A DNA stretch of 64,000 bases from Mycolicibacterium sp. TY81 (GCF_018326285.1 NZ_AP023362.1:5456001-5520000); one strand, 5' to 3'; counted from the stretch's first letter, positions 51,561 through 60,842 are shown. Notes: generated from the sequence alone by a model not told the origin. Numbers and translations are program-made.

Positions 51561-54500
51561 TGGCGGCCCGCCGGTGCATACATGCGGCCAGTCTCTGCAG
51601 CGATCTGCTCGCCATGCTCCTGCCCGCTCGCACCCTCACGCGACTGCACGGTGATGTGGTTGGTCTGGCTCTGGTCGACGGTGCCGCCCTGCTGCCCACC
51701 GGCCTGATCCATCGGCCCCGGAGGCTTCTTCCCGCCAGCCAGGTTCGGCAGCGCAGGAGCGGCACCAGCGATACCGCCGGCCAGCTTCCCGAGCCATCCG
51801 GCGCCGGGGCTGCCCTTGGGGTTGTCGCCGACGGTGAGGAATTCGCCGAGGCCCGAGGCGAGGATGCCGGCGTTCTGCGCCGCGTATCCGACCGTCCGGT
51901 TCAGGACTTGAATGCCGATCTTCGCCGCGGCGCCAGCGCCCGGCATCATGAGGTCCGCGGCACCGGCTGCGGCCATCAGGCCATCCATCGCCATGCCGCC
52001 GACGATGTTCCCGGAGTTGCCGCCCACAGATGGATACGTGGTGCCCGGGCCAACTGCCGGCGTCACCGGACCCAGCGGCGGGACACCCGGGAGTGCGTTA
52101 CCGGGGCCGATGCCGGGATGCAGCGGCGCGCCGCCACTGGCAGGGGGCGCACCGGGCATTGAGAGCCTGGACGTGTCCGGGTTGGTCAGCGGTGGCAGTA
52201 TGTCGCCGCCGCTAGGTGGCGATGGGAGGTAGCTAGGCGTACCGGTAGTCGGTACAACTGGACCAGCGTTCGTTGGCAGGTACCACTGTTCGGTGAACTG
52301 CTTGTCGCCCGCGCCGGCTGCCGGTCCTCCGTAGGCGATGCCGCCGTGGCTGCCGCCTGATTCGAAGTTCACCCCGTTGGGCAGCGTCGCCGCCATGTGA
52401 CCGCCACCGGGACCGCCATGGGACACACCAACATTCAGGGCACCGGGCATCAGGCCGCGTTGCCATCCGTGCGCCGCCGCGTAGGCCGGGAAGTCTTCTG
52501 TGTTGAAGAGGCGGCCGGCGTTGGCGGATCCGTTCTGCATCACCTCGACCAGGTCGGAGACGGCGCCAGAGCAGTCGGCCAGCTTGTTGGCGAGATCGCT
52601 CGCGCCCCAGCCGTATGAGCCGCCGTTCGCGGACTGCGCCAGTGCGATAGCTGCGTTCGCGTTGCCGCTCAGCGCGGCGATGTTGGCCCCTGGGGGCATG
52701 TTCATGGTTGCGGGCGCTTGCGAGGCGGCGATGGCGGCCGGGGTGTACTGCTGCCCGAACATGCCGTTGGCTGCGAGCATGCCGACGATGCCGGAGCCCT
52801 CGTTCGGGTTCGCCTTCGCAACAAACCCGAGCGCCTGCAAGAACGGTGCCGCCACGATGTTGCCGAGCGCCTTGACCATGTTCTCGACGATCCCGCCCAG
52901 ACCCTTGGAAATGCCGAAGTCCTTGTCGAGCTGCGAACCCAGCTCCTCCATGTCCGACGACAGGCCAGCGAGTTGCTTGTTCGCCTGCTTAGTGGCATTG
53001 ATCCGGGCGTCGGTCAACGACTGCTCAGCCTTGAGTTGATCTTGCTGCGCCTTCGTTAGATCGTTGCGCGCCTTAGTCAGATCGTCCTCTTTGGCATTGA
53101 GTTGCTCCAACTGAGCCACCCGCGCCTGCTTCTCGGCGACGTCATGCTTGCGCTCATCCAAGCTCTGCTGTGCGTTGGCGATCGACGAGGGAAGGCCGGC
53201 GGTATTCGAATACTGCAGCGCCAACACGGGTGCTGGCGGGAGGCTTGTCGACGCCGCGGAGTCGGTGGCGGTAGGCATGTGCGACTGCGGCCCATGCTGC
53301 ACACCAGGAGGCGGAACCGGCAGGTTCGGGTTCGGCGTCAGGAACGTACTCAACATGCCCGGGATATCCCCGGGTGCCGGCGCCGCCGGATGCGGACCTA
53401 CGCCCACGTTATTCGGGAGTCCCGGCCCCTGAATTGGATCATTGCCCATCAAGCCCGCCAAATCCTGCGCTTGTTGAGCAGGGCTCGACGGCGGTGGTGG
53501 AACATACTGCGGCGGTTCCGGCTCAAAAAGCCGCCTCAGCGCGTCCGGCAACGTGTGCATGACCCAGTTGCCTGGCCCTGTGTTGGCCAACCAGCGTTGA
53601 AAACTGTCCTCTGCGTTGTCAATTGCGCGGCTCAGATTCCCCCACGAGTCCACTTGCGCATTGATCTTCGGCGTCGCCTGATCTGTTGCGCCACCAACCT
53701 GCCCCATGTCCGTCGCTGCGGTCTTGAGGTCCGCCTTTTTGATGGCCGGACCGGCGTCTTCCCACTTCGTTTTGAACAACGCCAACCCGATGTTGTTCTT
53801 GTCGACCGGGTCTTGGATGTCCTGCAGCGCGGTCAGCACCGCGCCGAGTGCGTCGCGCGCGGTAGCCCCACCCTGAGCGAACCGCCGCGTCATCTCCTCG
53901 GCGTCGAAACCCATGGCAGTGAAAGCCTGATTCGTCAGCTTCGAACCATCTGACACGTTGATCGACAGTTCCTTGAGGGAATCCCCGGCAACATCGGTGT
54001 TGCGAATACCAGCGTCCGACATCTGCTTCATCAACCCGACTGCATCCTGAGCGGATAGCCCGACACCGTGCCACGCGGTGCTGTACTCCTCGAGCGTGTC
54101 CAGCAGGTCGCCGCTGATGTCGAGCTGCTTGCCGGCCGCCGAATTGAGTATGTCCAGAACCTCGGTGTAGCTACTGGCCAGACCGTTGCGAATGATGTTG
54201 CGAGACTTGGACGCAATCTCGCCGGTGTCCTGCCCGGTGATCTTGCTCGTCGTGTCCATCCGCTCGGTGAACTTCGCCAGATCAGCATCGGAGGACCGCG
54301 GCCCAATCAGGCCCGCGCGAATGCCCGCGGTAACGGTTTTGAGGTTCTCTTCGACCGACCCGCCGAAGCCTTTCGCGTAGGCGGTACCGGCAGCGGTGCC
54401 GATCGTTTGCATCGTCCCCGAGTCGACGCCCAGGCGCGTCTGAAATAGGTCGCGCATCCGCAACTGCTCCATACCGGCAGAGAGGTTGTCGGCCAACACC

Positions 54501-55069
54501 TTTCCGCCAGCAAGGCCAACCGCTGCCACGCCAGCCAGCGCGGCACCGATAGGGCCGCCCGCAGTGCCGAGTCGCGCCAACGCTGCAGACCCGGCGAAAC
54601 CCTCCATGAATCCGCTCGCAGCCTCACCGCCCGCACTGCGCATCCCAGACATTGCGCCCCGCAGGCCCGTGACGGCCTTGGTGCCAGCTTGATCAGCGGC
54701 CTGCCCGTACTCCTTGTACGCGGCCGTCGCGCGCTCGATCGCCTCGATCTCCACCAGGCGGGCCCGTTCGACCTTGCGGCCCAACGACTCAGCGTTGGCG
54801 GCGCCCTTCTCCACGGCGGCCTGATGCTTGCGTTCAGCCGCCGCGACCTTCTCGCTGGCATCCTGCATCCCCAGATAAGCCTTGCGTGCCTTGGTCTCCA
54901 ACTCATCGAAACCCTTGCCGGCAGCCTCGGTACCTTGGGTCAGTTGCTGGCGCATCACCTTCGAGATGTCACGGGCACCCTGCTCATACACCCGCTGAGC
55001 CCGCGCCATCGTGGAAGTGGCGGCGCGCTCATCGAGCTCGGGCTCAATCCTGAGAATGATGGGGTCCAT
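51557..55069 (-). CDS. Phage tape measure protein with peptidase-like domain
   Basis: The 1170-residue protein starts at ATG 55069. Its N-terminus is coiled (AYLGMQDASEKVAAAERKHQ); the tape-measure core is at residues about 170-430, with ATDMGQVGGATDQATPKINA; Pro-rich and coiled stretches follow. A domain with LADCSGAVSDL (Cys near 830) and GGHMAATLPNGVNFESGG (His near 890) matches the peptidase-like domain of the element 1 protein. It is about 450 residues shorter than that protein, so any tail it specifies would differ in length. Confidence 0.92.
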   Translation of the reverse strand: MDPIILRIEPELDERAATSTMARAQRVYEQGARDISKVMRQQLTQGTEAAGKGFDELETKARKAYLGMQDASEKVAAAERKHQAAVEKGAANAESLGRKVERARLVEIEAIERATAAYKEYGQAADQAGTKAVTGLRGAMSGMRSAGGEAASGFMEGFAGSAALARLGTAGGPIGAALAGVAAVGLAGGKVLADNLSAGMEQLRMRDLFQTRLGVDSGTMQTIGTAAGTAYAKGFGGSVEENLKTVTAGIRAGLIGPRSSDADLAKFTERMDTTSKITGQDTGEIASKSRNIIRNGLASSYTEVLDILNSAAGKQLDISGDLLDTLEEYSTAWHGVGLSAQDAVGLMKQMSDAGIRNTDVAGDSLKELSINVSDGSKLTNQAFTAMGFDAEEMTRRFAQGGATARDALGAVLTALQDIQDPVDKNNIGLALFKTKWEDAGPAIKKADLKTAATDMGQVGGATDQATPKINAQVDSWGNLSRAIDNAEDSFQRWLANTGPGNWVMHTLPDALRRLFEPEPPQYVPPPPSSPAQQAQDLAGLMGNDPIQGPGLPNNVGVGPHPAAPAPGDIPGMLSTFLTPNPNLPVPPPGVQHGPQSHMPTATDSAASTSLPPAPVLALQYSNTAGLPSSIANAQQSLDERKHDVAEKQARVAQLEQLNAKEDDLTKARNDLTKAQQDQLKAEQSLTDARINATKQANKQLAGLSSDMEELGSQLDKDFGISKGLGGIVENMVKALGNIVAAPFLQALGFVAKANPNEGSGIVGMLAANGMFGQQYTPAAIAASQAPATMNMPPGANIAALSGNANAAIALAQSANGGSYGWGASDLANKLADCSGAVSDLVEVMQNGSANAGRLFNTEDFPAYAAAHGWQRGLMPGALNVGVSHGGPGGGHMAATLPNGVNFESGGSHGGIAYGGPAAGAGDKQFTEQWYLPTNAGPVVPTTGTPSYLPSPPSGGDILPPLTNPDTSRLSMPGAPPASGGAPLHPGIGPGNALPGVPPLGPVTPAVGPGTTYPSVGGNSGNIVGGMAMDGLMAAAGAADLMMPGAGAAAKIGIQVLNRTVGYAAQNAGILASGLGEFLTVGDNPKGSPGAGWLGKLAGGIAGAAPALPNLAGGKKPPGPMDQAGGQQGGTVDQSQTNHITVQSREGASGQEHGEQIAAETGRMYAPAGRQ

Positions 55070-55175
55070 GGACCTACCTCGCTATCCAGGCGGGATGAGT
55101 TGGGGTTGCGGCCCCGGCGCAGGTCGTCACTCTGGGACTTCCGATGCCCCGTCGTGGTGACGCCTTGCCCCAGAT

Positions 55176-55195
55176 CGTGAAAGGGAGGTTTCACG
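55176..55195. promoter_or_regulatory. Hairpin between capsid and tape measure genes, element 2
   Basis: CGTGAAA (55176-55182) pairs with TTTCACG (55189-55195) over a 6-nt loop in the 145-bp gap after the capsid gene. It is placed like the hairpin at 43424-43480 of element 1 and may limit read-through into the tape measure gene. Confidence 0.5.
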
Positions 55196-55214
55196 CCGGG
55201 ACCGCAAGATTCAC

Positions 55215-56714
55215 TTACGACGCGCTGACCACGTCCAGCATGCGGAAAGCGTTGTCGTTCAGGCTGTCTGAACCGACCCGATACCAGGCGATCCAACCGC
55301 GCTGACCGGTCGGCCGACGGTTCGCCCCGAACAAATGCGGGATGAGCTCGACCGTCATGCCCAAACGCCGAGCCACCACGAACTGGTTGAAATCGCCAAA
55401 GATCATGGCGTAGTTGTGGTTCGCGCCCGAGGTGGTGATGGAACCATCCATCGCCTCGGCCTCGATGGCGCTGCGGCCGAACAGCAGCGGCGGCCGGTCA
55501 CTGTTCAGGTTGGTCCAGAAGCCACCACCACCGGAGGTGTCGAACTGGCGAACCAGCGAGTACACCGAATTGTTGGCAAGCCACGAGCCGCGGCGACGCC
55601 ACTTGGCCGGCAGGGCATCGCGGACGGCGTACACATCCTTCAGCGCGAAGGTGTCGTCTGTGGCCGCGTTGACCACCGAGCTCGTGCCGGTAAGGGCGGT
55701 GACGATGCCGGTGGGCTGGCCGGAACCGGTGCCGGTGATGAGGGTGACTGCTTCGAGGTCCTGCTGTCCTTCGGCGAACAGCTGGGCGACCGACTCAGTC
55801 ACGTTGGCCATGTCCTGCAGACCCTCGACCGAGATCGGGACGAAGCCTTGGGCCTTGTAGATCGGGATGGACGGCTGAGCGAAGGACGGTGAATCGTCGG
55901 ACACCTCAGAGGCTTCCGCGTCCCAGGACCACTGAATTGCCGACGACGACACGCCGTTCCATACGTCACTGGTGGCGATGACCTGGCGTGCGACCTGGGT
56001 GATCTCGGAGTAGCTGCCTGCGCTCGTGATGTTGAGAGCAGGATCGACCTGGAACGGCACGAGGAAGCCGCCTGCCGAGTCGGTGAGGGACATCGCCCGC
56101 CAGCTCTCGGCGTCGCGTACCGCCTGCTGCTCCGCGTCCGAGAGCATGGCGTTCATGGGGTTCTTCGCCATCTTCGACCACGCACGCAGGTAGTCCGGGT
56201 TGGAGGTGATCAGGACGTGGCGGGCCAGGCGGCCGTCCTCGGCGTCGTCGGCCTCGATCATGTTGGTCGCAGACTCGCGGATGGCGTCGGAAGCGCCGGA
56301 CATCTTCTCGACGGCCGACAATGCGCGTGCCCGCAATTCGGACGAGACCTGTTCGGGGTCGCGGCCGAACGTATTCATCTCCGACAACTGCCACGGGTTG
56401 CGGCCCCGAAACTCTCCGATGTCGCGGTGGTCGCCCAATGGGTCGCGGTCATACGGGGTTACGCCGCCTCCATCAATGCGCAGCGAGCCGTTATTCAGCC
56501 CGGAACGAAGCTGGGCCAACTCGGCGCTGTGCTGAGCGTTGAGGCCGCGCAGCGTGTCCTGCCCCCGTTCAATCAGGCCGGTCAGTTCGTCGAACCGGGT
56601 GGCTGCCGCGCCGGTGAGATCACTGTTGCCGGCCTGGTCGAGGAGTTGGTGAGCTTCACGCCGATAGTCGGCGATTTCCTGCTCAGTGCGGAATCTGTCG
56701 TGAGAAACACTCAT
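55215..56714 (-). CDS. HK97-type major capsid protein with delta domain
   Basis: The 499-residue protein begins with a helical scaffold-like delta region (residues 1-130, including EQEIADYRREAHQLLDQAGN), then the HK97 fold: DSAGGFLVPFQVDPALNITS, the E-loop, ITGTGSGQPTGIVTALTG and a C-terminal GWIAWYRVGSDSLNDNAFRM. The protease encoded just upstream would remove the delta domain. It differs clearly from the 427-residue capsid of element 1, so the two are not recent copies. Confidence 0.92.
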   Translation of the reverse strand: MSVSHDRFRTEQEIADYRREAHQLLDQAGNSDLTGAAATRFDELTGLIERGQDTLRGLNAQHSAELAQLRSGLNNGSLRIDGGGVTPYDRDPLGDHRDIGEFRGRNPWQLSEMNTFGRDPEQVSSELRARALSAVEKMSGASDAIRESATNMIEADDAEDGRLARHVLITSNPDYLRAWSKMAKNPMNAMLSDAEQQAVRDAESWRAMSLTDSAGGFLVPFQVDPALNITSAGSYSEITQVARQVIATSDVWNGVSSSAIQWSWDAEASEVSDDSPSFAQPSIPIYKAQGFVPISVEGLQDMANVTESVAQLFAEGQQDLEAVTLITGTGSGQPTGIVTALTGTSSVVNAATDDTFALKDVYAVRDALPAKWRRRGSWLANNSVYSLVRQFDTSGGGGFWTNLNSDRPPLLFGRSAIEAEAMDGSITTSGANHNYAMIFGDFNQFVVARRLGMTVELIPHLFGANRRPTGQRGWIAWYRVGSDSLNDNAFRMLDVVSAS

Positions 56715-56729
56715 AGTCTTGCCCTTCTT

Positions 56730-57371
56730 TTAGATTTCAAGCAGGCGCAGCCGACGGGCCGCAACCGCGTTGGGGATCAACATGTTTGACCGCACGGACG
56801 CGGTCGTGTCGGGGTAGGCAGGCCACACAACGGGGCCGACCTCGGCGCACTTCACTTCCAGCAAGGTGCGTTGTAGCGGTAACCGTTCCGGCTCGGCGCC
56901 GTAGAGCAGCCGGCTCAGCTCGTTCTCGGAAGTGATCTTCTTGCCGTTGCGGTCGCGCCACTCGTCTCGGACCACGCTGAACCGGAAACTCATGCCGTTG
57001 ATCGCACCTGTCGAGATGGCTTCCCGGACAAGGTCGATCAGCATGTGCTCCCCGAGACGCGCCTGAACGAACAGGCCACGCTCGTCCTCGTGGATATCGG
57101 TGATGGCACCGATCGGGATGGAACCGATCAGCGGGTGATGCCCGTGGTCGAACTGGAACTTGGGAACCAGCTCAGTCAAGGACTTGCGGAATGCACCCGG
57201 TGCTATCGACTCGTCGAACGTGCCTTCCCACGAGTCGATTCGGGTCGGCGAGTCGAACACCGCGCCGTAGCCCTCGAAGGTGCGGCCGTCATCCTCCCCG
57301 GCGCGAGCCAGAGGGGCGAACGGAACCGACCGGCACACATCGATGCGCGGGGGTAGCAGCCTGGTCACCAC
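56730..57371 (-). CDS. HK97-family prohead protease
   Basis: The 213-residue S78-family protease has an ordinary fold start (RTFEGYGAVFDSPTRIDSWE), catalytic His76 in FDHGHHPLIG and catalytic Ser128 in GAINGMSFRF. It cuts the capsid delta domain during head maturation. The gene precedes the capsid gene by 15 bp and overlaps the preceding protease-like gene by 7 bp. Confidence 0.92.
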   Translation of the reverse strand: MVTRLLPPRIDVCRSVPFAPLARAGEDDGRTFEGYGAVFDSPTRIDSWEGTFDESIAPGAFRKSLTELVPKFQFDHGHHPLIGSIPIGAITDIHEDERGLFVQARLGEHMLIDLVREAISTGAINGMSFRFSVVRDEWRDRNGKKITSENELSRLLYGAEPERLPLQRTLLEVKCAEVGPVVWPAYPDTTASVRSNMLIPNAVAARRLRLLEI

Positions 57372-57862
57372 GACGCCCCCAGTTCCAGGAGCTTCAACCG
57401 CCGTTCTGCGACCGCCCGGGGTACCACGTGCTGCGGCGTCTGGTTGAGCACCCGCACATCGACCAGAGCGGCCTCCGCGCGGACCAGCACGTCGCCTTCG
57501 CGTCGATCTTGGACCGGCCGGAACGCCAGAACCCCTTGAGCGCCCGCCTCAATGAGCGCCAGGACCTCATCACCTTGCCGGCCCTCAGGGACAGCGAACG
57601 CGGCGAGTAGTTCCGTCTCGGACTCTTCGAGGACCGCCGCAGCTCCACCAATGGGCACGGCGCGGCTCTCCTGCCCGCTGAACAGTTTCACCTTGGCGCC
57701 ACGCTCAGCCAATGATCGGGCGAAGACACCGGGGCCGAAGCGCTCCACGTACGGTTCCCCGCCGTCGCCACGGACGGTGCTGTCCACACCGTAGGGAAGC
57801 GAGACACCGACAAGCCGGCCTTCGACTGCCAACCGGACGGGGCGATAGAGAATCTGATTCAT
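57365..57862 (-). CDS. Catalytically dead prohead-protease homologue
   Basis: The 165-residue protein aligns by eye with the protease that follows it: YVERFGPGVFARSLAERG matches the IAPGAFRKSL region, then KLFSGQESRAVPIG sits where the His motif should be, and LAFRPV where MSFRF should be. The catalytic His is replaced and Ser becomes Ala113. It may act as a scaffold or as a regulator of the active enzyme, or be a degenerate duplicate. It is translated from ATG 57862, first gene of the structural operon. Confidence 0.75.
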   Translation of the reverse strand: MNQILYRPVRLAVEGRLVGVSLPYGVDSTVRGDGGEPYVERFGPGVFARSLAERGAKVKLFSGQESRAVPIGGAAAVLEESETELLAAFAVPEGRQGDEVLALIEAGAQGVLAFRPVQDRREGDVLVRAEAALVDVRVLNQTPQHVVPRAVAERRLKLLELGASW

Positions 57863-57993
57863 CGATGGTCACCACCAAGAATGCGCGAAAAATCAACCGG
57901 CGCATGGTGACCCGCGTATCCAGCGTGGCCCACTCCTGTGGACTGCTGGCGTTCGCACGATACCGAGCTACTACATTCACGGTACAACCTGAC

Positions 57994-58029
57994 TTGCCGA
58001 ATCGGCAAGCAGACTTGCCTATTCGCCAA
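57994..58029. promoter_or_regulatory. Tandem operators upstream of the element 2 structural operon
   Basis: TTGCCGAATCGGCAA (57994-58008) is a perfect palindrome, and TTGCCTATTCGCCAA (58015-58029) is a close variant 21 bp away, two helical turns. They lie 130-170 bp upstream of the protease-like start, overlapping the end of the previous gene. A dimeric regulator probably binds both and controls capsid and tape measure genes. Confidence 0.65.
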
Positions 58030-58525
58030 AGTCATCGAGGCCGTGCTCCATCTCAAGGAACCCCTGAATCTGCGACTCGAGCCACCCGACACCGACGGTG
58101 CCGCTCAACTCAGGGAGCGCGACCTCATACAGATCGAGCAAGGCCAACAGCACCTGTGTCATCCGGCCGTCGGCAGAGTTCACCACCGACGCGATACCGT
58201 CCTTGTTGCCCTGGCCGTGAAAGTTCAGTATCTGCGCGGCGCGGATGATGTCGGTCTGCGGTGGCTCGGTCGCGAGCATCGACGCCATCGAAGCCACCCA
58301 TGGGGCGAGCAGGGTGATGCCGTTGGCGGTGCGCAGCAGCCCGATCAGGGTCTGGTGGAGTAGCAGCACCGACTTCAGCAGTTCCGCGCCGCGATTCAGC
58401 GCATTCGATTCCTCGGCGATCGCCACCATGCCGACGCGATCGCCGCGGCGGTGATGCAGTGTCAGAACGGCGGCGCGGCGGTAGTCCGCGTTGTTTGGCT
58501 TCGAGCCAGCTTCGGGATTAGTCAT
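58019..58525 (-). CDS. Element 2 hypothetical protein
   Basis: The 168-residue protein is mostly helical (HRRGDRVGMVAIAEESNALN; LLKSVLLLHQTLIGLLRTAN). A hydrophobic stretch (GITLLAPWVASMASMLA) is too short and polar for a clear membrane helix. No family is recognised. It lies between the zinc-finger gene and the structural operon, where element 1 has its HTH gene, and could be a late regulator. Confidence 0.6.
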   Translation of the reverse strand: MTNPEAGSKPNNADYRRAAVLTLHHRRGDRVGMVAIAEESNALNRGAELLKSVLLLHQTLIGLLRTANGITLLAPWVASMASMLATEPPQTDIIRAAQILNFHGQGNKDGIASVVNSADGRMTQVLLALLDLYEVALPELSGTVGVGWLESQIQGFLEMEHGLDDFGE

Positions 58526-58730
58526 CGGTTTCTCCTTTGGTCACACTTGGCACTGCTTCTGCACACTTAATCGGCTGTTTCCGCAGGTCAGCGGGTTTCG
58601 ACCCGTTATCTGTGCATACACTTCCGGGGGAGGGATCAGGACTTCGATTGGCGATCCCACCTGCGCGAACGTGGTTCTCGCGAGGTGCCTGCCCCCGGGG
58701 TGTCCATCAGGCGGACACCCTTGTCGCTGG

Positions 58731-58959
58731 TCACGAGGCATCCTCGGCGGGGTGCAGTGGCTCGGAGTAATCGCGCGCCTCGTCGGTTGAGCGGGAGTCT
58801 GACTCCTTCTCTACGACGCCGCGACGGACGCAAGGGGACTCGGCGGATTCGGCCGCGTGGGTCGACGCACCATTGGCCGGGGCTGGCATCGCACATGGGG
58901 CAGTGGCGCCGTAGTGCACCGGTTTCTTCGTACGCGGCGCGGATGGGCTGGCGGGTCAT
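58731..58959 (-). pseudogene. Phage-type zinc-finger gene, apparently frameshifted
   Basis: ATG 58959 starts MTRQPIRAAYEETGALRRHC, then CPMCDASPGQWCVDPRG, matching the zinc-finger protein of element 1. After RIRRVP the frame goes to low-complexity LRPSRRRR, while the other frame reads PCVRRGVVEKESDSRS, which restores the expected RRVPCVxR motif and ends at 58731. One extra base in the CCCC run at 58834-58837 explains this. It could be a mutation, an assembly error or, less likely, a programmed shift. The start overlaps the replication gene stop by 4 bp. Confidence 0.6.
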
Positions 58960-59952
58960 GCGCTGGCCTCGTCGTCGGGACCGTGGTGCTCGTCGCCACG
59001 GTTCGTGGTCTGCGTATCGGTGCGGACGATGCGCCACATTGATCGCCGGCCGATGCCGCTGGATTCGATCGGCGGCTCGGCGTAAATCTGCCGGGCCTTG
59101 ATGACGGCTGCGCGGTTATGTCCCGCAGCCTCGCCTGCAGCTAATGCGTCGCCTGGCTTCACCCAGCCGTCCGAGTCGGCGTTCTCGCGTATCCACGAGA
59201 CCAGCCATTGCGCTGCGGTCACCGGGGTATCTCCCATGGTTTGCTGGCGTCGGCGCCTGGCCGTGCAGAGGTCGCAATAGTGGGAGTCGGATCGAGCGGG
59301 TGCACGGGCACAATCAGGACAGAGCGGAGGCCGGCCTGGTCGGCTTGTTTCGCATGTGAGTGACACATCCGACACGTCCGACACATTTTCGGATACGTGC
59401 AGTTCAGGGGTCATGATCCGCTGTGTCGCTTGTGTGTCGCTTGTGTCGTTCATCTTTTTATTTGACACAGAACGAAACGCTGTGACCTGGGATGTGTCGG
59501 CTGTTGCGCTTGTGTCACTTGCAGATGGGGTGAGCCAGTGATCCCATGCCTGTTTCAGCCCTGAGGTTCCCTCGATGTCGTATCCCCTGGAGGTCGCCAC
59601 GCCCACGCGTACGGTTTTCGACTTCACGCCGTATCGGGCGAGTTCCTTTGCTAAGCGGCGCTGATCGAGGGTCTTTCCCCACATGTCTCGCCATTCAGAT
59701 TCCGCATCGGAGGTCAGCTTCGCGATGATGTCCGACGACCACATGGCGTTTGTACCGGCCTCGTCGTACACGGTTTTGATGTCACGCAGCAAACGCTGTC
59801 CGAGTGATAACCGTTCGTCATCGGAGGCTGAGGCGATCACGAAGAACCTGCACGCCGCGCGAGCCTTGTCAGGCCAGCCACCGCCAGCCAAGTCGGCGAT
59901 CGCGATCATGGGTTCCCAAATCTCGGCCGAGCGATCAGTGACCCCGGCGGGC
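58956..59952 (-). pseudogene. DUF3631 replication gene, 3' part (cut by IS3)
   Basis: This holds the C-terminal part of the gene: EIWEPMIAIADLAGGGWPDK, then the helical DUF3631 domain, a repeat-bearing linker (SDTSATADTSQ; SENVSDVSDVSL), a zinc finger with CPDC and CDLC, and a final helical domain. Removing the IS and one GGC copy joins it in frame with 61218-61864 (ARPTMP followed by AGVTDRS). The protein would be a phage- or plasmid-type helicase/primase-like initiator. As it stands the gene is broken. Confidence 0.85.
59355..59470. repeat. Iteron-like repeats in the element 2 replication gene; candidate origin
   Basis: TGTGTCGCT occurs at 59422-59430 and 59433-59441, followed by TGTGTCGTT at 59442-59450. 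A second family, TCCGACAC, occurs twice near 59368-59384. Next to them is an AT-rich patch (CATCTTTTTATTTGACAC, 59451-59468), unusual in this DNA. As in element 1, the repeats lie in a linker of the replication gene. They are the likely origin, with the AT-rich patch as melting site. Confidence 0.6.
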
Positions 59953-59984
59953 GGGTCTGCTGCACGATCAGGTGACAGTTTCGG

Positions 59985-60842
59985 TCACGCGGCCTGACTG
60001 GCCGGTGTGGTCATGATTGCTTCGAATTCGATCGGGGTCAACCGCCCGAGGCCGGACTGGCGGCGGCGCCGGTGGTAGGTGCGCTCGATCCAGGTGACGA
60101 TCGCGATGCGGAGTTGTTCTCGGGTGTCCCAGCGGCGGCGGTCGAGCACGTTCTTCTGCAGCAGGCTAAAGAAGCTCTCCATGGCGGCGTTGTCGCCGGC
60201 GGCTCCGACACGGCCCATAGAGCCGACCATCTCGTGTTGATTCAAGGCGTGTACGAATTTCCTTGACCGGAACTGAGATCCGCGATCCGAGTGCAGAATG
60301 CACCCCGCGACATCTCCGCGTCGGGCTACCGCGCTGTGTAGTGCCCGGATGGCCAGTTGTGACTTCATTCGGGAGTCGATGCTGTAGCCGACGATCCGGT
60401 TGGAGAACACGTCCTTAATCGCACAGAGGTAGAGCTTGCCCTCACCGGTGCGGTGCTCAGTGATGTCACTGAGCCACAACTGATTTGGCCCTTCAGCGGT
60501 GAAGTCACGCTCGACAAGATCGTCGTGCACCGGCGGCCCGACTTTGCCGTTCTTGCCGCGTTTCTTACCAAACACGCTCCACAGTCGATTCTGCGAGCAG
60601 ATCCGCCATGCGGTGCGCTCGGCCATCGGCTCGCCGGCATCGCGCGCCTCCTCCACGAGGTAGCGGTAGCCGAACTCCGGATCGTCTGCGTGCGCGTCGA
60701 ACAGCGCATTGGCGCGGTAGGCCTCGATGAGTTCGGCCTCGGTGATGGGGTCGGCCAGCCAGCGGTAATACGGTTGGCGGGAGAGCTTGAGTACCCGGCA
60801 CGTCACCGCGACGGGGATCCCGTCGGCGGCGAGCTCTTTCAC
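59985..60842 (-). CDS. IS3-family transposase OrfB (integrase core)
   Basis: The 285-residue rve-type domain has the DDE residues in WLSDITEH, HSDRGSQF and AAMESFFSLLQKN. It overlaps orfA by 4 bp and starts at GTG 60842, but the main active product is expected to be OrfAB made by frameshifting. It is intact. Confidence 0.92.
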   Translation of the reverse strand: MKELAADGIPVAVTCRVLKLSRQPYYRWLADPITEAELIEAYRANALFDAHADDPEFGYRYLVEEARDAGEPMAERTAWRICSQNRLWSVFGKKRGKNGKVGPPVHDDLVERDFTAEGPNQLWLSDITEHRTGEGKLYLCAIKDVFSNRIVGYSIDSRMKSQLAIRALHSAVARRGDVAGCILHSDRGSQFRSRKFVHALNQHEMVGSMGRVGAAGDNAAMESFFSLLQKNVLDRRRWDTREQLRIAIVTWIERTYHRRRRQSGLGRLTPIEFEAIMTTPASQAA

